Source of the DNA: Caballeronia pedi
Lineage (GTDB): Bacteria > Pseudomonadota > Gammaproteobacteria > Burkholderiales > Burkholderiaceae
NCBI RefSeq assembly: GCF_001544915.2
Contig: NZ_FCOE02000001.1
Location: 434,001-498,000 of the forward strand
Direction: 5' to 3'
Length of the DNA: 64,000 bases
How positions within the stretch are numbered: the stretch's first letter is position 1; each line of letters opens with the position of its first letter. Made by a program: the position numbers and the translations under genes. This document shows, one piece after another, positions 28,470-39,488 of the stretch. The notes under the pieces are model-generated. The model ran no database searches and was not told the origin of the DNA. It saw only the letters and a program-made list of their open reading frames with translations.

Positions 28470-28889
28470 TCACGTGCACGCGTGATGCGCGTGAACGGAG
28501 CCGAGCACCGCGACTTCCGCGGGCGTGCGCCTCAAATCTGCTTCGTTGACCTGCTTCGCGTCGGCGAGGAAATCGTCGACGATCGAGGACACTTTCGTGT
28601 CCGTCAGGCACAGCGACACGCGCTTCGTGTCGTTATCGGAAAGCGACGCGCGCTGCGACAGGAACAGCACGCCGTACTGATAACCGCGCACGATGCCGCG
28701 CACCGCGCCCACGCATTGGCCTTGCGCCGTGTTGTCGGACTTCGCGGCGCATTGCTGCGCGAGCGCGTAGGCGGAGAAGCTGGGGTCGGCGGCGCCGGGC
28801 GTCGGGGCTTGCGGTGCGGTTTGCGCGTGCGCGGCCATCGCGACACTGAAGGCGAAGGTGCTGAGCGCGACGGAAAGGGCGGGTTTCAT
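28470..28889 (-). CDS. Rap1a/Tai immunity-family small exported protein
   Basis: From ATG at 28889 the product has 139 residues with a signal peptide (TFAFSVAMAAHAQ). The mature part has the layout of Rap1a/Tai-like proteins: an early Cys in YALAQQCAA, the central CVGAVRGIVRGYQYG and later Cys in SLCLTD. Founding members protect Serratia from type VI amidase effectors, but many family members stand alone. No effector, VgrG or other type VI gene is near. It converges with the aldo/keto reductase with 21 bases between stops. Confidence 0.75.
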   Translation of the reverse strand: MKPALSVALSTFAFSVAMAAHAQTAPQAPTPGAADPSFSAYALAQQCAAKSDNTAQGQCVGAVRGIVRGYQYGVLFLSQRASLSDNDTKRVSLCLTDTKVSSIVDDFLADAKQVNEADLRRTPAEVAVLGSVHAHHACT

Positions 28890-28974
28890 CGGTTGAATCC
28901 TCGTTGTTGTTGAACATCGAACCGATGAGAGACGCGCGAAGACGCTTTGGTTCCGACAAATGGCCGCTTTGCCT

Positions 28975-31038
28975 TCACTGACGCTGCAGCGCGCGCAGTT
29001 CGTCGACGGGAATGTGGCAATGAATCGCGTGGCCATCGCCGGCGTCGCGGCACGGCGGCGTTTCGGTCTCGCAGATCGCGCCGACCTTGCGCCCGCAGCG
29101 CGTGTGGAACACGCAGCCCTCGGGCGGATTCGCCGCGCTCGGCAATTCGCCCGACAGACGGATGCGCTTCGCGTGCGTCCCGTCAAGCGACGGCACCGAC
29201 GAAAGCAGCGCTTCGGTGTACGGATGCTGCGGGCCGTCGAAGACCGCCGCCGCGCGCCCGATTTCCATGATGCGTCCGAGATACAGCACCGCGATGCGAT
29301 CCGACAGATAGCGCACGACATGCAGATCGTGCGAGATGAACACGTAGCTCACGCGCCGCTCGCGTTGCAGGTCGGCGAGTAGATTGAGGATCGCGGCCTG
29401 CACGGAGACGTCGAGCGCGGAGGTCGGCTCGTCGCAGACGACCACGCGCGGATCGCCCGCGAACGCGCGCGCGATCGCGACGCGCTGCTTCAGCCCGCCC
29501 GACAGTTGCCGTGTGCGCGAAGTCAGATAGCGCGCCGGCAGGCGCACGGCTTCGGTCAGCGTTTGCAGGCGTTGTTCCTTCGCCTCGCCGCGCAGCGCCG
29601 CGAGCTTCGACAACGAACGCGCGATCAGTTGCCGGACCGAATGCGCGCGGTTGAGCGCGGAATCCGGATTCTGGAACACGATCTGCAGCGACTTCACCTG
29701 TTCTTCGCTGCGCCGGGTCACGCGTTCGGGCAGCGCCGCGCCGTCGAGTTCGAGCGACGCGCCCTTGTCCGGCGCCACGAGGCCGAGCAGGAGCTTGGCG
29801 AGCGTGGTCTTGCCGCTGCCGGATTCGCCGACGAGACCGAGCGTCTCGCCTTGCACGAGATCGAGCGAGACATCGTGGACGGCGCGCACCTCTTCATCGC
29901 CGACACGGAAGGTTTTGGAGAGATTGCGCGCCGATAGCGCGAGCGGCTGCCCGTCGCGAGGTTCGACCGGCGCGGGCGCTTCGTCGGTCGAGCGCGGCAG
30001 CGTCTGTGCGCGCTCGTGATAGTGACAGCGCGCCATCTGATCGCCGTGCGCGGACGCGACACGATAGGGCGGCGGCGCATCGTTGAGACAGCGCTCGTCG
30101 GCGAGCTTGCAGCGCGGCGCGAAAATGCAGCCCTGCGCGATCGATCCCGGCAGCGGCAGCGAGCCGGGAATCGTGTCGAGCCGCCCGGTTTCCTTGCCGC
30201 GTCCCTCGCGCGGCAGGCAGCGCAGCAAGCCGACCGTGTATGGGTGACGCGGCTGCGCGAACACGTCGGCGGTGGCGCCTTCCTCCACGAGCTTGCCCGC
30301 GTACAGCACGCCGACGCGATCGCACATGCGCCCGATCACCGCGAGATTGTGGCTGATGAAGAGCACGGCCGTGCCGAGTTCCGCACGCAATTGCGCGATG
30401 AGATCGAGCACTTCGGCTTCGACGGTGGCGTCGAGCCCGGTGGTCGGCTCGTCGAGAATCAGCAGTTCGGGATTGCACGCGAGCGCCATTGCGATGACGA
30501 CGCGCTGCTGCATCCCGCCCGACAGCTGATGCGGATAACTATCCATCACGCGCTCGGGCGACGCGATACGCACGCGCTTCAGCATCTCGGCGGTGCGGGA
30601 CAGCGCTTCATCGGCGGACGCGCCCGTGACTTCGAACGCTTCCGAGACTTGCCGCGCGATCGTCAGCGACGGATTCAGTGCGCGTCCGGGGTCCTGATAG
30701 ACCATCGATACGGCGTTGGCGCGCATGCCGCGCAGCGCGTCGGCGTTGAGCGTGGCGACGTCGCGCCCGGCGATGGAAATGCGGCCCGCCTTCACGCGGC
30801 CGTTGCGCGGCAGGTAGCGCAGCACCGCGAGCGCGGCGGTCGACTTGCCGCATCCCGATTCGCCGACGAGCCCGTATGCCTCACCGCGCTTCACGCGCAA
30901 GGTCACGTCCTGCAGCACTTCGCGTTCGCGTCCGCGCGCCCGATAGGCCACCGTCAGGCCGACGATCGTGAGCGCGTCGGCCTGATCGCCTTTGGCGGCG
31001 CCGAAGGTGGGAAAGGCCGATGGCGGCGGTCCGTTCAT
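28975..31038 (-). CDS. peptide-type ABC transporter, fused double ATPase
   Basis: The 687-residue protein joins two complete OppD/OppF-type ATPases. The first has Walker A GESGCGKST at 59-67 and LSGGM at 172-176, followed by a Cys-rich oligopeptide C-terminal motif (Cys304, 310, 317, 338). The second has Walker A GESGSGKTT at 404-412 and ends with a second Cys-rich motif (HTRCGRKVGAIC). Fused forms such as GsiA are known. It energises the two permeases encoded just upstream; its ATG overlaps the permease stop. Confidence 0.93.
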   Translation of the reverse strand: MNGPPPSAFPTFGAAKGDQADALTIVGLTVAYRARGREREVLQDVTLRVKRGEAYGLVGESGCGKSTAALAVLRYLPRNGRVKAGRISIAGRDVATLNADALRGMRANAVSMVYQDPGRALNPSLTIARQVSEAFEVTGASADEALSRTAEMLKRVRIASPERVMDSYPHQLSGGMQQRVVIAMALACNPELLILDEPTTGLDATVEAEVLDLIAQLRAELGTAVLFISHNLAVIGRMCDRVGVLYAGKLVEEGATADVFAQPRHPYTVGLLRCLPREGRGKETGRLDTIPGSLPLPGSIAQGCIFAPRCKLADERCLNDAPPPYRVASAHGDQMARCHYHERAQTLPRSTDEAPAPVEPRDGQPLALSARNLSKTFRVGDEEVRAVHDVSLDLVQGETLGLVGESGSGKTTLAKLLLGLVAPDKGASLELDGAALPERVTRRSEEQVKSLQIVFQNPDSALNRAHSVRQLIARSLSKLAALRGEAKEQRLQTLTEAVRLPARYLTSRTRQLSGGLKQRVAIARAFAGDPRVVVCDEPTSALDVSVQAAILNLLADLQRERRVSYVFISHDLHVVRYLSDRIAVLYLGRIMEIGRAAAVFDGPQHPYTEALLSSVPSLDGTHAKRIRLSGELPSAANPPEGCVFHTRCGRKVGAICETETPPCRDAGDGHAIHCHIPVDELRALQRQ

Positions 31039-31898
31039 CGGTCGAGCGCTCCTTGCACGGCATCCGCGACGAGATTCACCGCGACGACCAGCGAGGCGAT
31101 CGCGGCGGCGTCGAACACGACGGTCCACCACGCGCCGCCCGCCATCAGCGTATAGCTCTCGGACAGCGCGAGGCCCCAGTCGGCCGATGGCGGCTGGATG
31201 CCGAAGCCGAGGAACGAGAGCGTCGCGACGGCGAAGATCGCGTAGCCGAGCCGCACCGTCGCCTCGACGATGATCGGCGGCAGCACGTTCGGCAGAATCT
31301 CCGCGAACATGATGTAGAGCGCGTTTTCGCCGCGCAGTTGCGCCGCGAGCACATAGTCGAGATGCCGTTCGCTCAGCACGGCGGCGCGCACCGTGCGCGC
31401 GGTGATCGGCGCGAAGGTCAGGCCGATGACGAGAATCACCGTCGTGTTGCTCGCGCCGACCGCCGCCAGCGCGAGCAGCGCGACGATCACGAGCGGCAGC
31501 GCGAGCAGCGCATCGATCGCGCGGCCAATGACGGCGTCGACCCAGCCGTCGAAATAGCCGACGACGAGCCCGATCGCGGTGCCCGCCGCCGTGCCGAGCA
31601 GCGTCGCCAAAGGCGCGATGGTCAGGATGTCGCGCGAGCCGACGATCACGCGCGCGAACACGTCGCGGCCGAGCTGGTCGGTGCCGAACCAGTGATCGGT
31701 GGACGGGGCGATCAGCGAATTCAGCGGGTCCGACGCGTACGGATCGTGCGGCACGAGCCACTGGCCGGCGAGCGCGCACGCGACCCAGAACAGCAGGATC
31801 AGCACGCCGAGCACGAAGGTGCCCGAGCGCAGCAGCGCGCCGAGCGCTTCGAAGCGTTTTGGCTTGACGGGCGCGGGCGACGCGGTCGCGGTGCTCAT
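31035..31898 (-). CDS. peptide-type ABC transporter permease, DppC-like
   Basis: The 287-residue inner-membrane protein has a cytoplasmic N-terminus, a first membrane segment near residues 26-47, the DPY.SDPLN loop and the HWFGTDQLGRDVFARV stretch typical of DppC/OppC/GsiD. The ATPase-docking loop follows ERHLDYVLAAQLRGEN. It overlaps both neighbours by ATGA junctions, which makes it part of a tight operon. It pairs with the DppB-like subunit. Confidence 0.93.
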   Translation of the reverse strand: MSTATASPAPVKPKRFEALGALLRSGTFVLGVLILLFWVACALAGQWLVPHDPYASDPLNSLIAPSTDHWFGTDQLGRDVFARVIVGSRDILTIAPLATLLGTAAGTAIGLVVGYFDGWVDAVIGRAIDALLALPLVIVALLALAAVGASNTTVILVIGLTFAPITARTVRAAVLSERHLDYVLAAQLRGENALYIMFAEILPNVLPPIIVEATVRLGYAIFAVATLSFLGFGIQPPSADWGLALSESYTLMAGGAWWTVVFDAAAIASLVVAVNLVADAVQGALDR

Positions 31899-32902
31899 CG
31901 CGAGGCTCCGGTGCGCAGGCGCGGATTGAGCACGACGTAGAGCGCGTCCGCGATCAGATTCGCCGCCGTATAGATCACGCCGATGGTCAGCACGCCGGCT
32001 TCGAGCATCGGAAAGTCCTTGCCTCGCGCGGCCGTGTAGATCAGCGAGCCGATGCCCTGGTAATGAAACAGCGTCTCCACCACGACGAGCCCGCCGATCA
32101 TGTAGCCGAGCTGTGTCGCGGCGACGGTCACGGTCGGCAGCAGTGCGTTGCGCAGCACATGCCGCACGATCACGACGCGTTGCGGCAAGCCCTTGAGAAT
32201 CGCGGTGCGCGTGTAGTCGGCGTCGAGCGCCTCGACGGTGCCCGCGCGCGCCATCCGCGCGATATAGCCGAAGAACACGAGCACGAGCGGCAGCACCGGC
32301 AGGATCAGATGCTTCAGTTGCACGAGGATGTTCGCATCGGCGGGCGCGGTCGCTTCGATCGGCAGCCATTGCAGCCATACGCCGAAGATCAGGATCAGCA
32401 CGATCGACGAGACGAACTCCGGCACGACCGTCGCCGTCAATCCGCCGATGCTGATGAGCCGGTCGATCCAGCGTCCCGCGTGCAGCGCCGCGTACACGCC
32501 GCCCGCGATGCCGAGCGGCACCACGACGACGAACGCGAGCGCGCCGAGCTTCGCCGAGGCCCACAGCGCGCTGCCGATGAACGGCGCGACCGGCGCGCGA
32601 AACGCATAGGACTCGCCCATGTCGCCGCGCAGGAAATGGCTGATCCAGCTCGCGTATTGCGTGAGCAGCGGCCGGTCGACGCCGAGCTGATGATTGAGCG
32701 CCGCGACGGCGCGCGCATCGGCGAGCGGGCCGAGAATCGCGCGGCCGACGTCGCCGGGCAGGAGCTGGCCGCCGGCGAACACGATCATCGACAGCAGCCA
32801 GAGCGTGACGAGCGCGAGCAGCAGCCGCACGCCGACGAAGCGCACGATGCGTTTCATTTTGGCGAAGTCGGCGACGTGCGCCGTCGGCGTGATCGTGCTC
32901 AT
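31895..32902 (-). CDS. peptide-type ABC transporter permease, DppB-like
   Basis: The 335-residue permease has the family opening with a first membrane segment near residues 26-48, the PGD motif (LLPGDVGRAILG), a periplasmic loop and five more spans, with RAGTVEALDADYTRTAILKG as the ATPase contact loop. It starts immediately after the stop of the binding-protein gene and overlaps the DppC-like gene. The transported substrate may be a peptide, opine or glutathione-like compound; subunit sequence alone does not decide. Confidence 0.93.
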   Translation of the reverse strand: MSTITPTAHVADFAKMKRIVRFVGVRLLLALVTLWLLSMIVFAGGQLLPGDVGRAILGPLADARAVAALNHQLGVDRPLLTQYASWISHFLRGDMGESYAFRAPVAPFIGSALWASAKLGALAFVVVVPLGIAGGVYAALHAGRWIDRLISIGGLTATVVPEFVSSIVLILIFGVWLQWLPIEATAPADANILVQLKHLILPVLPLVLVFFGYIARMARAGTVEALDADYTRTAILKGLPQRVVIVRHVLRNALLPTVTVAATQLGYMIGGLVVVETLFHYQGIGSLIYTAARGKDFPMLEAGVLTIGVIYTAANLIADALYVVLNPRLRTGASR

Positions 32903-34564
32903 TTACGCGGACACCGTCGCGCGGTCGAACCACATCTGCGAGATCGCGTTGAAGCGCACGCCGGAGACATTGGCGCGCGTGACGATCAACTGGTCGTAGA
33001 AGTAGGGGATCACGACCGGCGTTTCGTCGAGCAACAGACGCTGGATCTGGCCGGAGAGCTTCTTCTGCGACGCGACATCGAGCGCCGCGACGAACTGCGC
33101 GACGAGTTTGTCGTACTCCGGATTCTTGAAGTGCGCCGCGTTCCAGGTGCCGCTGCTCGTCAGCGGCGCGTTGAGGAACACGTTCGGCACACCGCGATGC
33201 CCGTAATCGGTGATGCCGAGCGGCGAATCCAGCCAGTCCGATTTGCCGAACGTGCCCGAGCCGTAGTAGAGATCCTGGCTCTCCACCTTCAATTGGATGC
33301 GGATGCCGACCGCCTTCGCCGCGTTCTGCACGACCACCGCGAGATCGGGAATCTCCATGTACTTCTCGGTCGTCAGCGTGATGTCGAAGCCGTTCGCGAC
33401 GCCGGCATCGCTCATCAATTTTTTGGCTTGAGCGATATCGATCTTGCGTTGCGGCACGGTGAGATCGCTCGACGGAAACACCGGCGCGAACGGGCTGTCG
33501 TTGCCGACCTGCGCGCGGCCGCGAAACAGTCCCTTGACGATCACTTCACGGTCGATCGCGAGCGCCAGTGCCTGACGCACGCGCTTGTCCTTGAACGCGC
33601 CCATGTCGCAGCGCATGTGAATCTGCCGGTGCGAACTCGACTTCGTGCCCAGCACCTTGAATTGCGGATTCGTGAGGATCGAGACGCCGCCTTGCACGGT
33701 GAAATCGCCCATCACGTCGGCCTGGCGGCCTTGCATCGCGAGGAGTTGCGCCTGCTGGTCCGCGTAGAAGGAGAACGTCACGCGATCGGGCAAGGACTTC
33801 TCGCCCCAGTAGTCGGGATTGCGCACGAACGACGCGCCGACCTTCGGCGTGTATTTCTCAAGCTTCAGCGCGCCCGTGCCCATGAAGGTCTTTTCATAAG
33901 GGCCGGTGAAACTGGCCGGCAGAATCACCGCGTTATACGTATTCGACGAAACGTAGTACGGGAAATTGCCGTTGGGCGCGTCGAGATGAAACTCGACGGT
34001 GTGATCGTCGACGGCCTTCGCCGAGTCCTTCGACAGCACGCCCTTGAGCACCGAAAGCGCGGCCGAGCCCGCGCCCGGATCGGACAGGCGGTTGAAGGTC
34101 GCGACGACGTCCTTCGCGGTCATCGGCTGGCCGTCGTGGAACTTCACGTTCTGGCGCAGCTTGAAGGTCCACACGTCGCCCTTCGCATTCGACGACCACG
34201 ACAGCGCCAGCGCGGGCTTGAGCGTCAGATGCTCGCTGTCGTCGTCGATCAGGAATTCGCCCGTCTGGTTGATGAGCGCGAGACCGGCTGCATCCGTCAC
34301 GGTGAGCGGATCGACGGCGCCCGCCGGCATCAGATGCGCGACGCGGATCGTGCCGCCCGGCTTGCCCGCGCCCTGCGCGCGTGCGAACGGCATGCCGAAG
34401 AGGCCGCCAGCGGAAAGCGCCACGCCCAGCACGCTCGCGTGGCGCAGCAGTTCGCGGCGCGTCAGGCGGCCGGCCTTGAATTCGTCGATCGCGTGATTGC
34501 CCAGTTCACCCGCATGCGGGCGGGCGAGATCGAGGAGATGCGCGTCGGTCGAAGGTTTCTTCAT
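32903..34564 (-). CDS. peptide-type ABC transporter substrate-binding protein with Tat-like signal
   Basis: The 553-residue family-5 extracellular binding protein is first in the operon. An unusually long leading segment of about 34 residues precedes a Tat-type motif TRRELLR (residues 35-41), a hydrophobic stretch and a probable cleavage site after FARA near residue 62. The mature protein shows the family pattern WTFKLRQNVKFHDGQP and an RVRQALALAIDRE segment. Tat export suggests folding or cofactor binding before export. The gene starts 139 bases after the cupin gene ends. Confidence 0.9.
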   Translation of the reverse strand: MKKPSTDAHLLDLARPHAGELGNHAIDEFKAGRLTRRELLRHASVLGVALSAGGLFGMPFARAQGAGKPGGTIRVAHLMPAGAVDPLTVTDAAGLALINQTGEFLIDDDSEHLTLKPALALSWSSNAKGDVWTFKLRQNVKFHDGQPMTAKDVVATFNRLSDPGAGSAALSVLKGVLSKDSAKAVDDHTVEFHLDAPNGNFPYYVSSNTYNAVILPASFTGPYEKTFMGTGALKLEKYTPKVGASFVRNPDYWGEKSLPDRVTFSFYADQQAQLLAMQGRQADVMGDFTVQGGVSILTNPQFKVLGTKSSSHRQIHMRCDMGAFKDKRVRQALALAIDREVIVKGLFRGRAQVGNDSPFAPVFPSSDLTVPQRKIDIAQAKKLMSDAGVANGFDITLTTEKYMEIPDLAVVVQNAAKAVGIRIQLKVESQDLYYGSGTFGKSDWLDSPLGITDYGHRGVPNVFLNAPLTSSGTWNAAHFKNPEYDKLVAQFVAALDVASQKKLSGQIQRLLLDETPVVIPYFYDQLIVTRANVSGVRFNAISQMWFDRATVSA

Positions 34565-34703
34565 CGTGTGCGGATGTCGGTAATGTCGCGCTCGCGCGAT
34601 TCGCCGCGCAAGCGCTCAGGATAGCCGCGCCAGAAGCGCCGCCGCGTCTTGGTGGGGTAGCAAGGAACGCGCCGGGGTTTCATCGCGCGCGCCTTGGCCC
34701 GCT

Positions 34704-35186
34704 TCAGTGATCGTGTGGATGCTTGTGAATGGGATCGACCCAGTAGACTGCCTCGGGCTGCTCCACGGCATCGATATTCAGGTTCACCACCACCGCTTCG
34801 TTATCGCTGCGCACGAGCACGCATTCGAGGGGATCGTCGGTGCTGGCGTTGATTTCCTGGTGCGGCACGTAGGGCGGCACGAAAATGAAGTCGCCGGGAC
34901 CGGCCTCGGCGGTGAATTCGAGGTGCTCGCCCCAGCGCATGCGCGCCTGGCCGCGCACCACATAGATAACGCTTTCGAGCGCGCCGTGATGATGCGCGCC
35001 GGTCTTCGCGTTCGGATGGATCGTGACCGTGCCGGCCCAGATTTTCTGCGCGCCGACGCGCGCCGCATTGATCGCGGCCGCGCGGTTCATGCCCGGCGTC
35101 TGTGGGGTGTTGGTGTCGAGCTGATCGCCCTTGATGACCTTGACGCCGTGTTCGCGCCAATCAATGTGCTGATGTGGGTCGCTCAT
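34704..35186 (-). CDS. cupin-domain protein
   Basis: The 160-residue protein is a single small beta-barrel. Motif 1 is GAHHHGALESVIYVVRGQARM with the metal-binding His pair and Glu, and motif 2 is GDFIFVPPYVPHQEIN with the last His. The C-terminus ends in a His-rich tail (IHKHPHDH) that might bind metal. Possible roles are isomerase, dioxygenase or sensor; nothing in the sequence decides. It lies between fusA and the ABC operon in the same direction and might be cotranscribed with the latter. Confidence 0.85.
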   Translation of the reverse strand: MSDPHQHIDWREHGVKVIKGDQLDTNTPQTPGMNRAAAINAARVGAQKIWAGTVTIHPNAKTGAHHHGALESVIYVVRGQARMRWGEHLEFTAEAGPGDFIFVPPYVPHQEINASTDDPLECVLVRSDNEAVVVNLNIDAVEQPEAVYWVDPIHKHPHDH

Positions 35187-35211
35187 GTCGGTTTTATCGT
35201 CTGCGGATATG

Positions 35212-35252
35212 AAAAGTCCGTTGCCGCCACCAACCGAGCGAGCAACGGACTT
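35212..35252 (-). terminator. terminator after the EF-G gene
   Basis: AAGTCCGTTGC at 35214-35224 and its exact complement at 35242-35252 form an 11-bp stem with a 17-base loop. On the minus strand the stem is followed by TTTTC, giving a moderate Rho-independent terminator 26 bases after the EF-G stop. Confidence 0.7.
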
Positions 35253-35277
35253 CCGATACTACACGCTTAAGCGCCGG

Positions 35278-37383
<2,106 letters not shown>

Positions 37384-37544
37384 GTGAACCTCCTGTTGAT
37401 ATGTCGACCCGTGGCCGTCATGCGGCGGCGGTCAGCGCGGCCTGAAGTGGTTGAAACCGGTCGCGCTGAATCCTTTTAGGATAGCGCGTCGGCAGGCTCT
37501 TTGCAGGAATCCTGCCAGCCCGCTGCCAGAGACTTTCGAGGCGC

Positions 37545-37580
37545 AAAAAAACCGGCGTGTCGTGCGACGACGCCGGTTTT
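37545..37580 (-). terminator. terminator after the DUF192 gene
   Basis: AAAACCGGCG at 37547-37556 pairs with CGCCGGTTTT at 37571-37580. On the minus strand the stem is followed by a run of seven T, 20 bases after the gene's stop codon. Confidence 0.85.
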
Positions 37581-37599
37581 CCGATGGAGCGCGGACGCG

Positions 37600-38139
37600 T
37601 TACTGCACGCGCGGCAATCCCTTGATCTGCGTGCCCGGCTTGATGCCCTTCGCCGCGAACCAGCCCTTGGGCATCTCCAGCGCGTACACGCCGTTATTGC
37701 GCGGGCAGTGATTGTTCTCGGTTTCGGCCTGCATCTCGTCGATGTCGGTGATCGTGCCGTCGGCGCGGATGAACGCGATCGACAGCGGGATCAGCGTGTT
37801 CTTCATCCAGAAGCAATGCACCGCATTTTCGTTGAACACGAAGAGCATGCCTTCGTTCGGTGCGAGCTGCGAGCGATACATGAGACCTTGCTCGCGATCG
37901 GCATCGTTCGCGGCGATAGCGGCGTCGATCACATACATGCCCGCAGTGAGTTTCGCGCGCGGAAAATCGGATGGCTGCTTGGCGCCAGGCGGCATCGTCT
38001 GCGCTTGCGCGAGCGGAAGCGCCGCGAACGGCAACATCAATGCAATGACGCATGCGCGGATCGTGGCGGCGATGCGCGAGCGCCGGGCCGAAGCCGTCGA
38101 ACCGAATGAAGACACCAAGGCACGCAACAACAGATTCAC
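37600..38139 (-). CDS. DUF192-family exported protein
   Basis: The 179-residue product has a hydrophobic export signal ending in ALPLAQAQ, preceded by a basic N-region that is longer than usual, so the true start may be one of the in-frame codons downstream of 38139. The mature part is a DUF192 domain: DREQGLMYRSQLAPNEGMLFVF, HCFWMKNTLIPLSIAF and the final GVYALEMPKGW. The family is widespread and functionally uncharacterised. It is transcribed toward the fusA start region and ends at a strong terminator. Confidence 0.88.
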   Translation of the reverse strand: MNLLLRALVSSFGSTASARRSRIAATIRACVIALMLPFAALPLAQAQTMPPGAKQPSDFPRAKLTAGMYVIDAAIAANDADREQGLMYRSQLAPNEGMLFVFNENAVHCFWMKNTLIPLSIAFIRADGTITDIDEMQAETENNHCPRNNGVYALEMPKGWFAAKGIKPGTQIKGLPRVQ

Positions 38140-38215
38140 GACGCTGCTCCTCTCAAGAGAATCGTTCTGCCGGAAGTTCCGGCGGCCCCGCGCATGTTAC
38201 TCGATGCGCAGCCAC

Positions 38216-38253
38216 AAAACAAAAGGGCAGATGCCTTGCGGCGATCTGCCCTT
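38216..38253 (-). terminator. second terminator after the SHK-repeat gene
   Basis: AAGGGCAGAT at 38223-38232 pairs with ATCTGCCCTT at 38244-38253; on the minus strand the stem runs into TTTTGTTTTG. It backs up the terminator immediately upstream. Confidence 0.8.
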
Positions 38254-38260
38254 CAACGCC

Positions 38261-38308
38261 GTAAAAACGGCGGTAATGCTCGTTCTTGACTTCGCTATAC
38301 CGCCGTTT
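38261..38308 (-). terminator. first terminator after the SHK-repeat gene
   Basis: AAACGGCGGTA at 38265-38275 and TACCGCCGTTT at 38298-38308 form an 11-bp stem. On the minus strand TTTTTAC follows. It starts nine bases after the stop codon at 38318. Confidence 0.75.
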
Positions 38309-38317
38309 ACAACGAAC

Positions 38318-38527
38318 TTACTGAGCTGCCGAAGCGGCTTCCGGAGCCGAAGCGGCTGCCTTCTTGTGCGACGACTTGTGCGACGACTTGTGCGACGACT
38401 TCTTGTGCGCCGACTTGTGAGCCGACGAAGCAGCTGCCGGAGCAGCAGCAGCCGGTGCCGAAGCTTCTTGTGCGAAAGCGGCGGTTGCGAACAGGCCAGC
38501 GACGAGAGCAGCGATCAGTTTGTTCAT
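38318..38527 (-). CDS. small exported Ala/Ser/Lys/His-rich SHK-repeat protein
   Basis: The 69-residue product has a signal peptide (MNKLIAALVAGLFATAAFAQ) and a low-complexity mature part: an Ala/Pro-rich linker, then about six SHK or AHK units (KSSHKSSHKSSHKK) and an Ala-rich end. The DNA shows the matching 12-base repeats. The composition recalls acid-shock and histone-like peptides and could bind anions, metal or nucleic acid, but no family is certain. ATG at 38527 is the right start because it opens the signal peptide. Two stacked terminators follow, which suggests strong expression. Confidence 0.75.
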   Translation of the reverse strand: MNKLIAALVAGLFATAAFAQEASAPAAAAPAAASSAHKSAHKKSSHKSSHKSSHKKAAASAPEAASAAQ

Positions 38528-38912
38528 GTGTGAATCCTTTAGCTTGAGTAAATTAACCAAACGACCCGGTCATTGAGTCATGTCGGTAAACGAGCCACCT
38601 ACCTTTCGGTTGACAGTCATATCGATAATTTGATTTTCGATACGGCCGCCGACGCTTGAACCTTTCAAACTCCCTGGAGCACACAGGTTGTTGTAATCAG
38701 TTTTCGCTCATGCCGGATAGCTTTCTGCGGCATCTGTGGCCCTTAACGCCTCGCGCGATGAGTCGGTTGACGCGATTTACAGAGAATTGCGCAGCAGACC
38801 AAAAAAATTTATTCGACGCGCGATAAGCGCTACTCGATCTTCGTGACACGCGTTCAAGCACATCGCCTTGAATCGTGCAATGTTGCTTATTTTCGAGATA
38901 GTTGAATGCGAT
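38528..38912. promoter_or_regulatory. 385-base region before the SHK-repeat gene
   Basis: No gene is visible. The segment is relatively AT-rich and has the dyad TATCGA-N11-TCGATA at 38620-38642, which could be a regulator site for the SHK-repeat gene. The 3' side borders the end of rluE, which is transcribed in the same direction. I could not identify a clear -35/-10 pair. Confidence 0.4.
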
Positions 38913-39488
38913 TCAACGAACGCGCTGCCACGGCGCGCCCGGCGCCACCTCGACGGACTCGCCGGGCGCGATGCCCAGCGCGAAGATATCGAGCGCGCCG
39001 ATCGCGACGCGCACGAGCCTTAAGGTTGGAAAGCCGACCGCCGCCGTCATGCGTCTGACCTGCCGGTTCTTGCCTTCGGCGATGGCGAGCTCGATCCACG
39101 TCGTCGGGATGGCGGCGCGATAGCGGATCGGCGGCGTGCGCGGCCAGAGCGCATCGATTCCGTTTGCGTCGACGAACGCGGTGCGGCACGGGCGCGTCAC
39201 GTAGTCGCCGAGATCGACGCCCTTCGCGAGCCGCGCGAGCGCGTCGTCGCCGGGCGCGCCTTCGACTTGCGCCCAATAGCGCTTCACGAGCTTGTGGCGC
39301 GGCTCGGCGATGCGCGCCTGCAGCGCGCCGTCATCGGTGAGGAGCAGCAAGCCTTCGCTGTCCGCGTCGAGCCGGCCCGCGGGATAGACGCCCGCTGTCT
39401 TCACCCAGTCGCCGAGCGACGCGCGCGTTTCGTGCGCGGAGAACTGGCAGATGGTGCCGAAGGGCTTGTTGAGGGCGATGAGCGGCAT
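38913..39488 (-). CDS. rluE: 23S rRNA pseudouridine synthase, RluE type
   Basis: The protein has 191 residues from ATG at 39488, where the family sequence MPLIALNKPFG begins; an in-frame start at 39527 would add 13 residues. The catalytic motif GRLDADSEGLLLLTDDG holds the essential aspartate, and the EGKNRQVRRM segment is characteristic of the RsuA/RluB/RluE group. It has no S4 domain, as is normal for RluE, which modifies U2457 of 23S rRNA. It is transcribed divergently from icd. Confidence 0.88.
   Translation of the reverse strand: MPLIALNKPFGTICQFSAHETRASLGDWVKTAGVYPAGRLDADSEGLLLLTDDGALQARIAEPRHKLVKRYWAQVEGAPGDDALARLAKGVDLGDYVTRPCRTAFVDANGIDALWPRTPPIRYRAAIPTTWIELAIAEGKNRQVRRMTAAVGFPTLRLVRVAIGALDIFALGIAPGESVEVAPGAPWQRVR

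Noticed and set aside
32063..34624. Plus-strand open frame of 853 codons opposite the peptide ABC operon
   Set aside because: It is a shadow of GC-rich codon use in the operon genes, extremely rich in Arg, His and Asp and without any domain.
38365..38410. Array of short direct repeats resembling a CRISPR at first sight
   Set aside because: The repeats are 12 bases, have no spacers and encode the SHK units of the small secreted protein.
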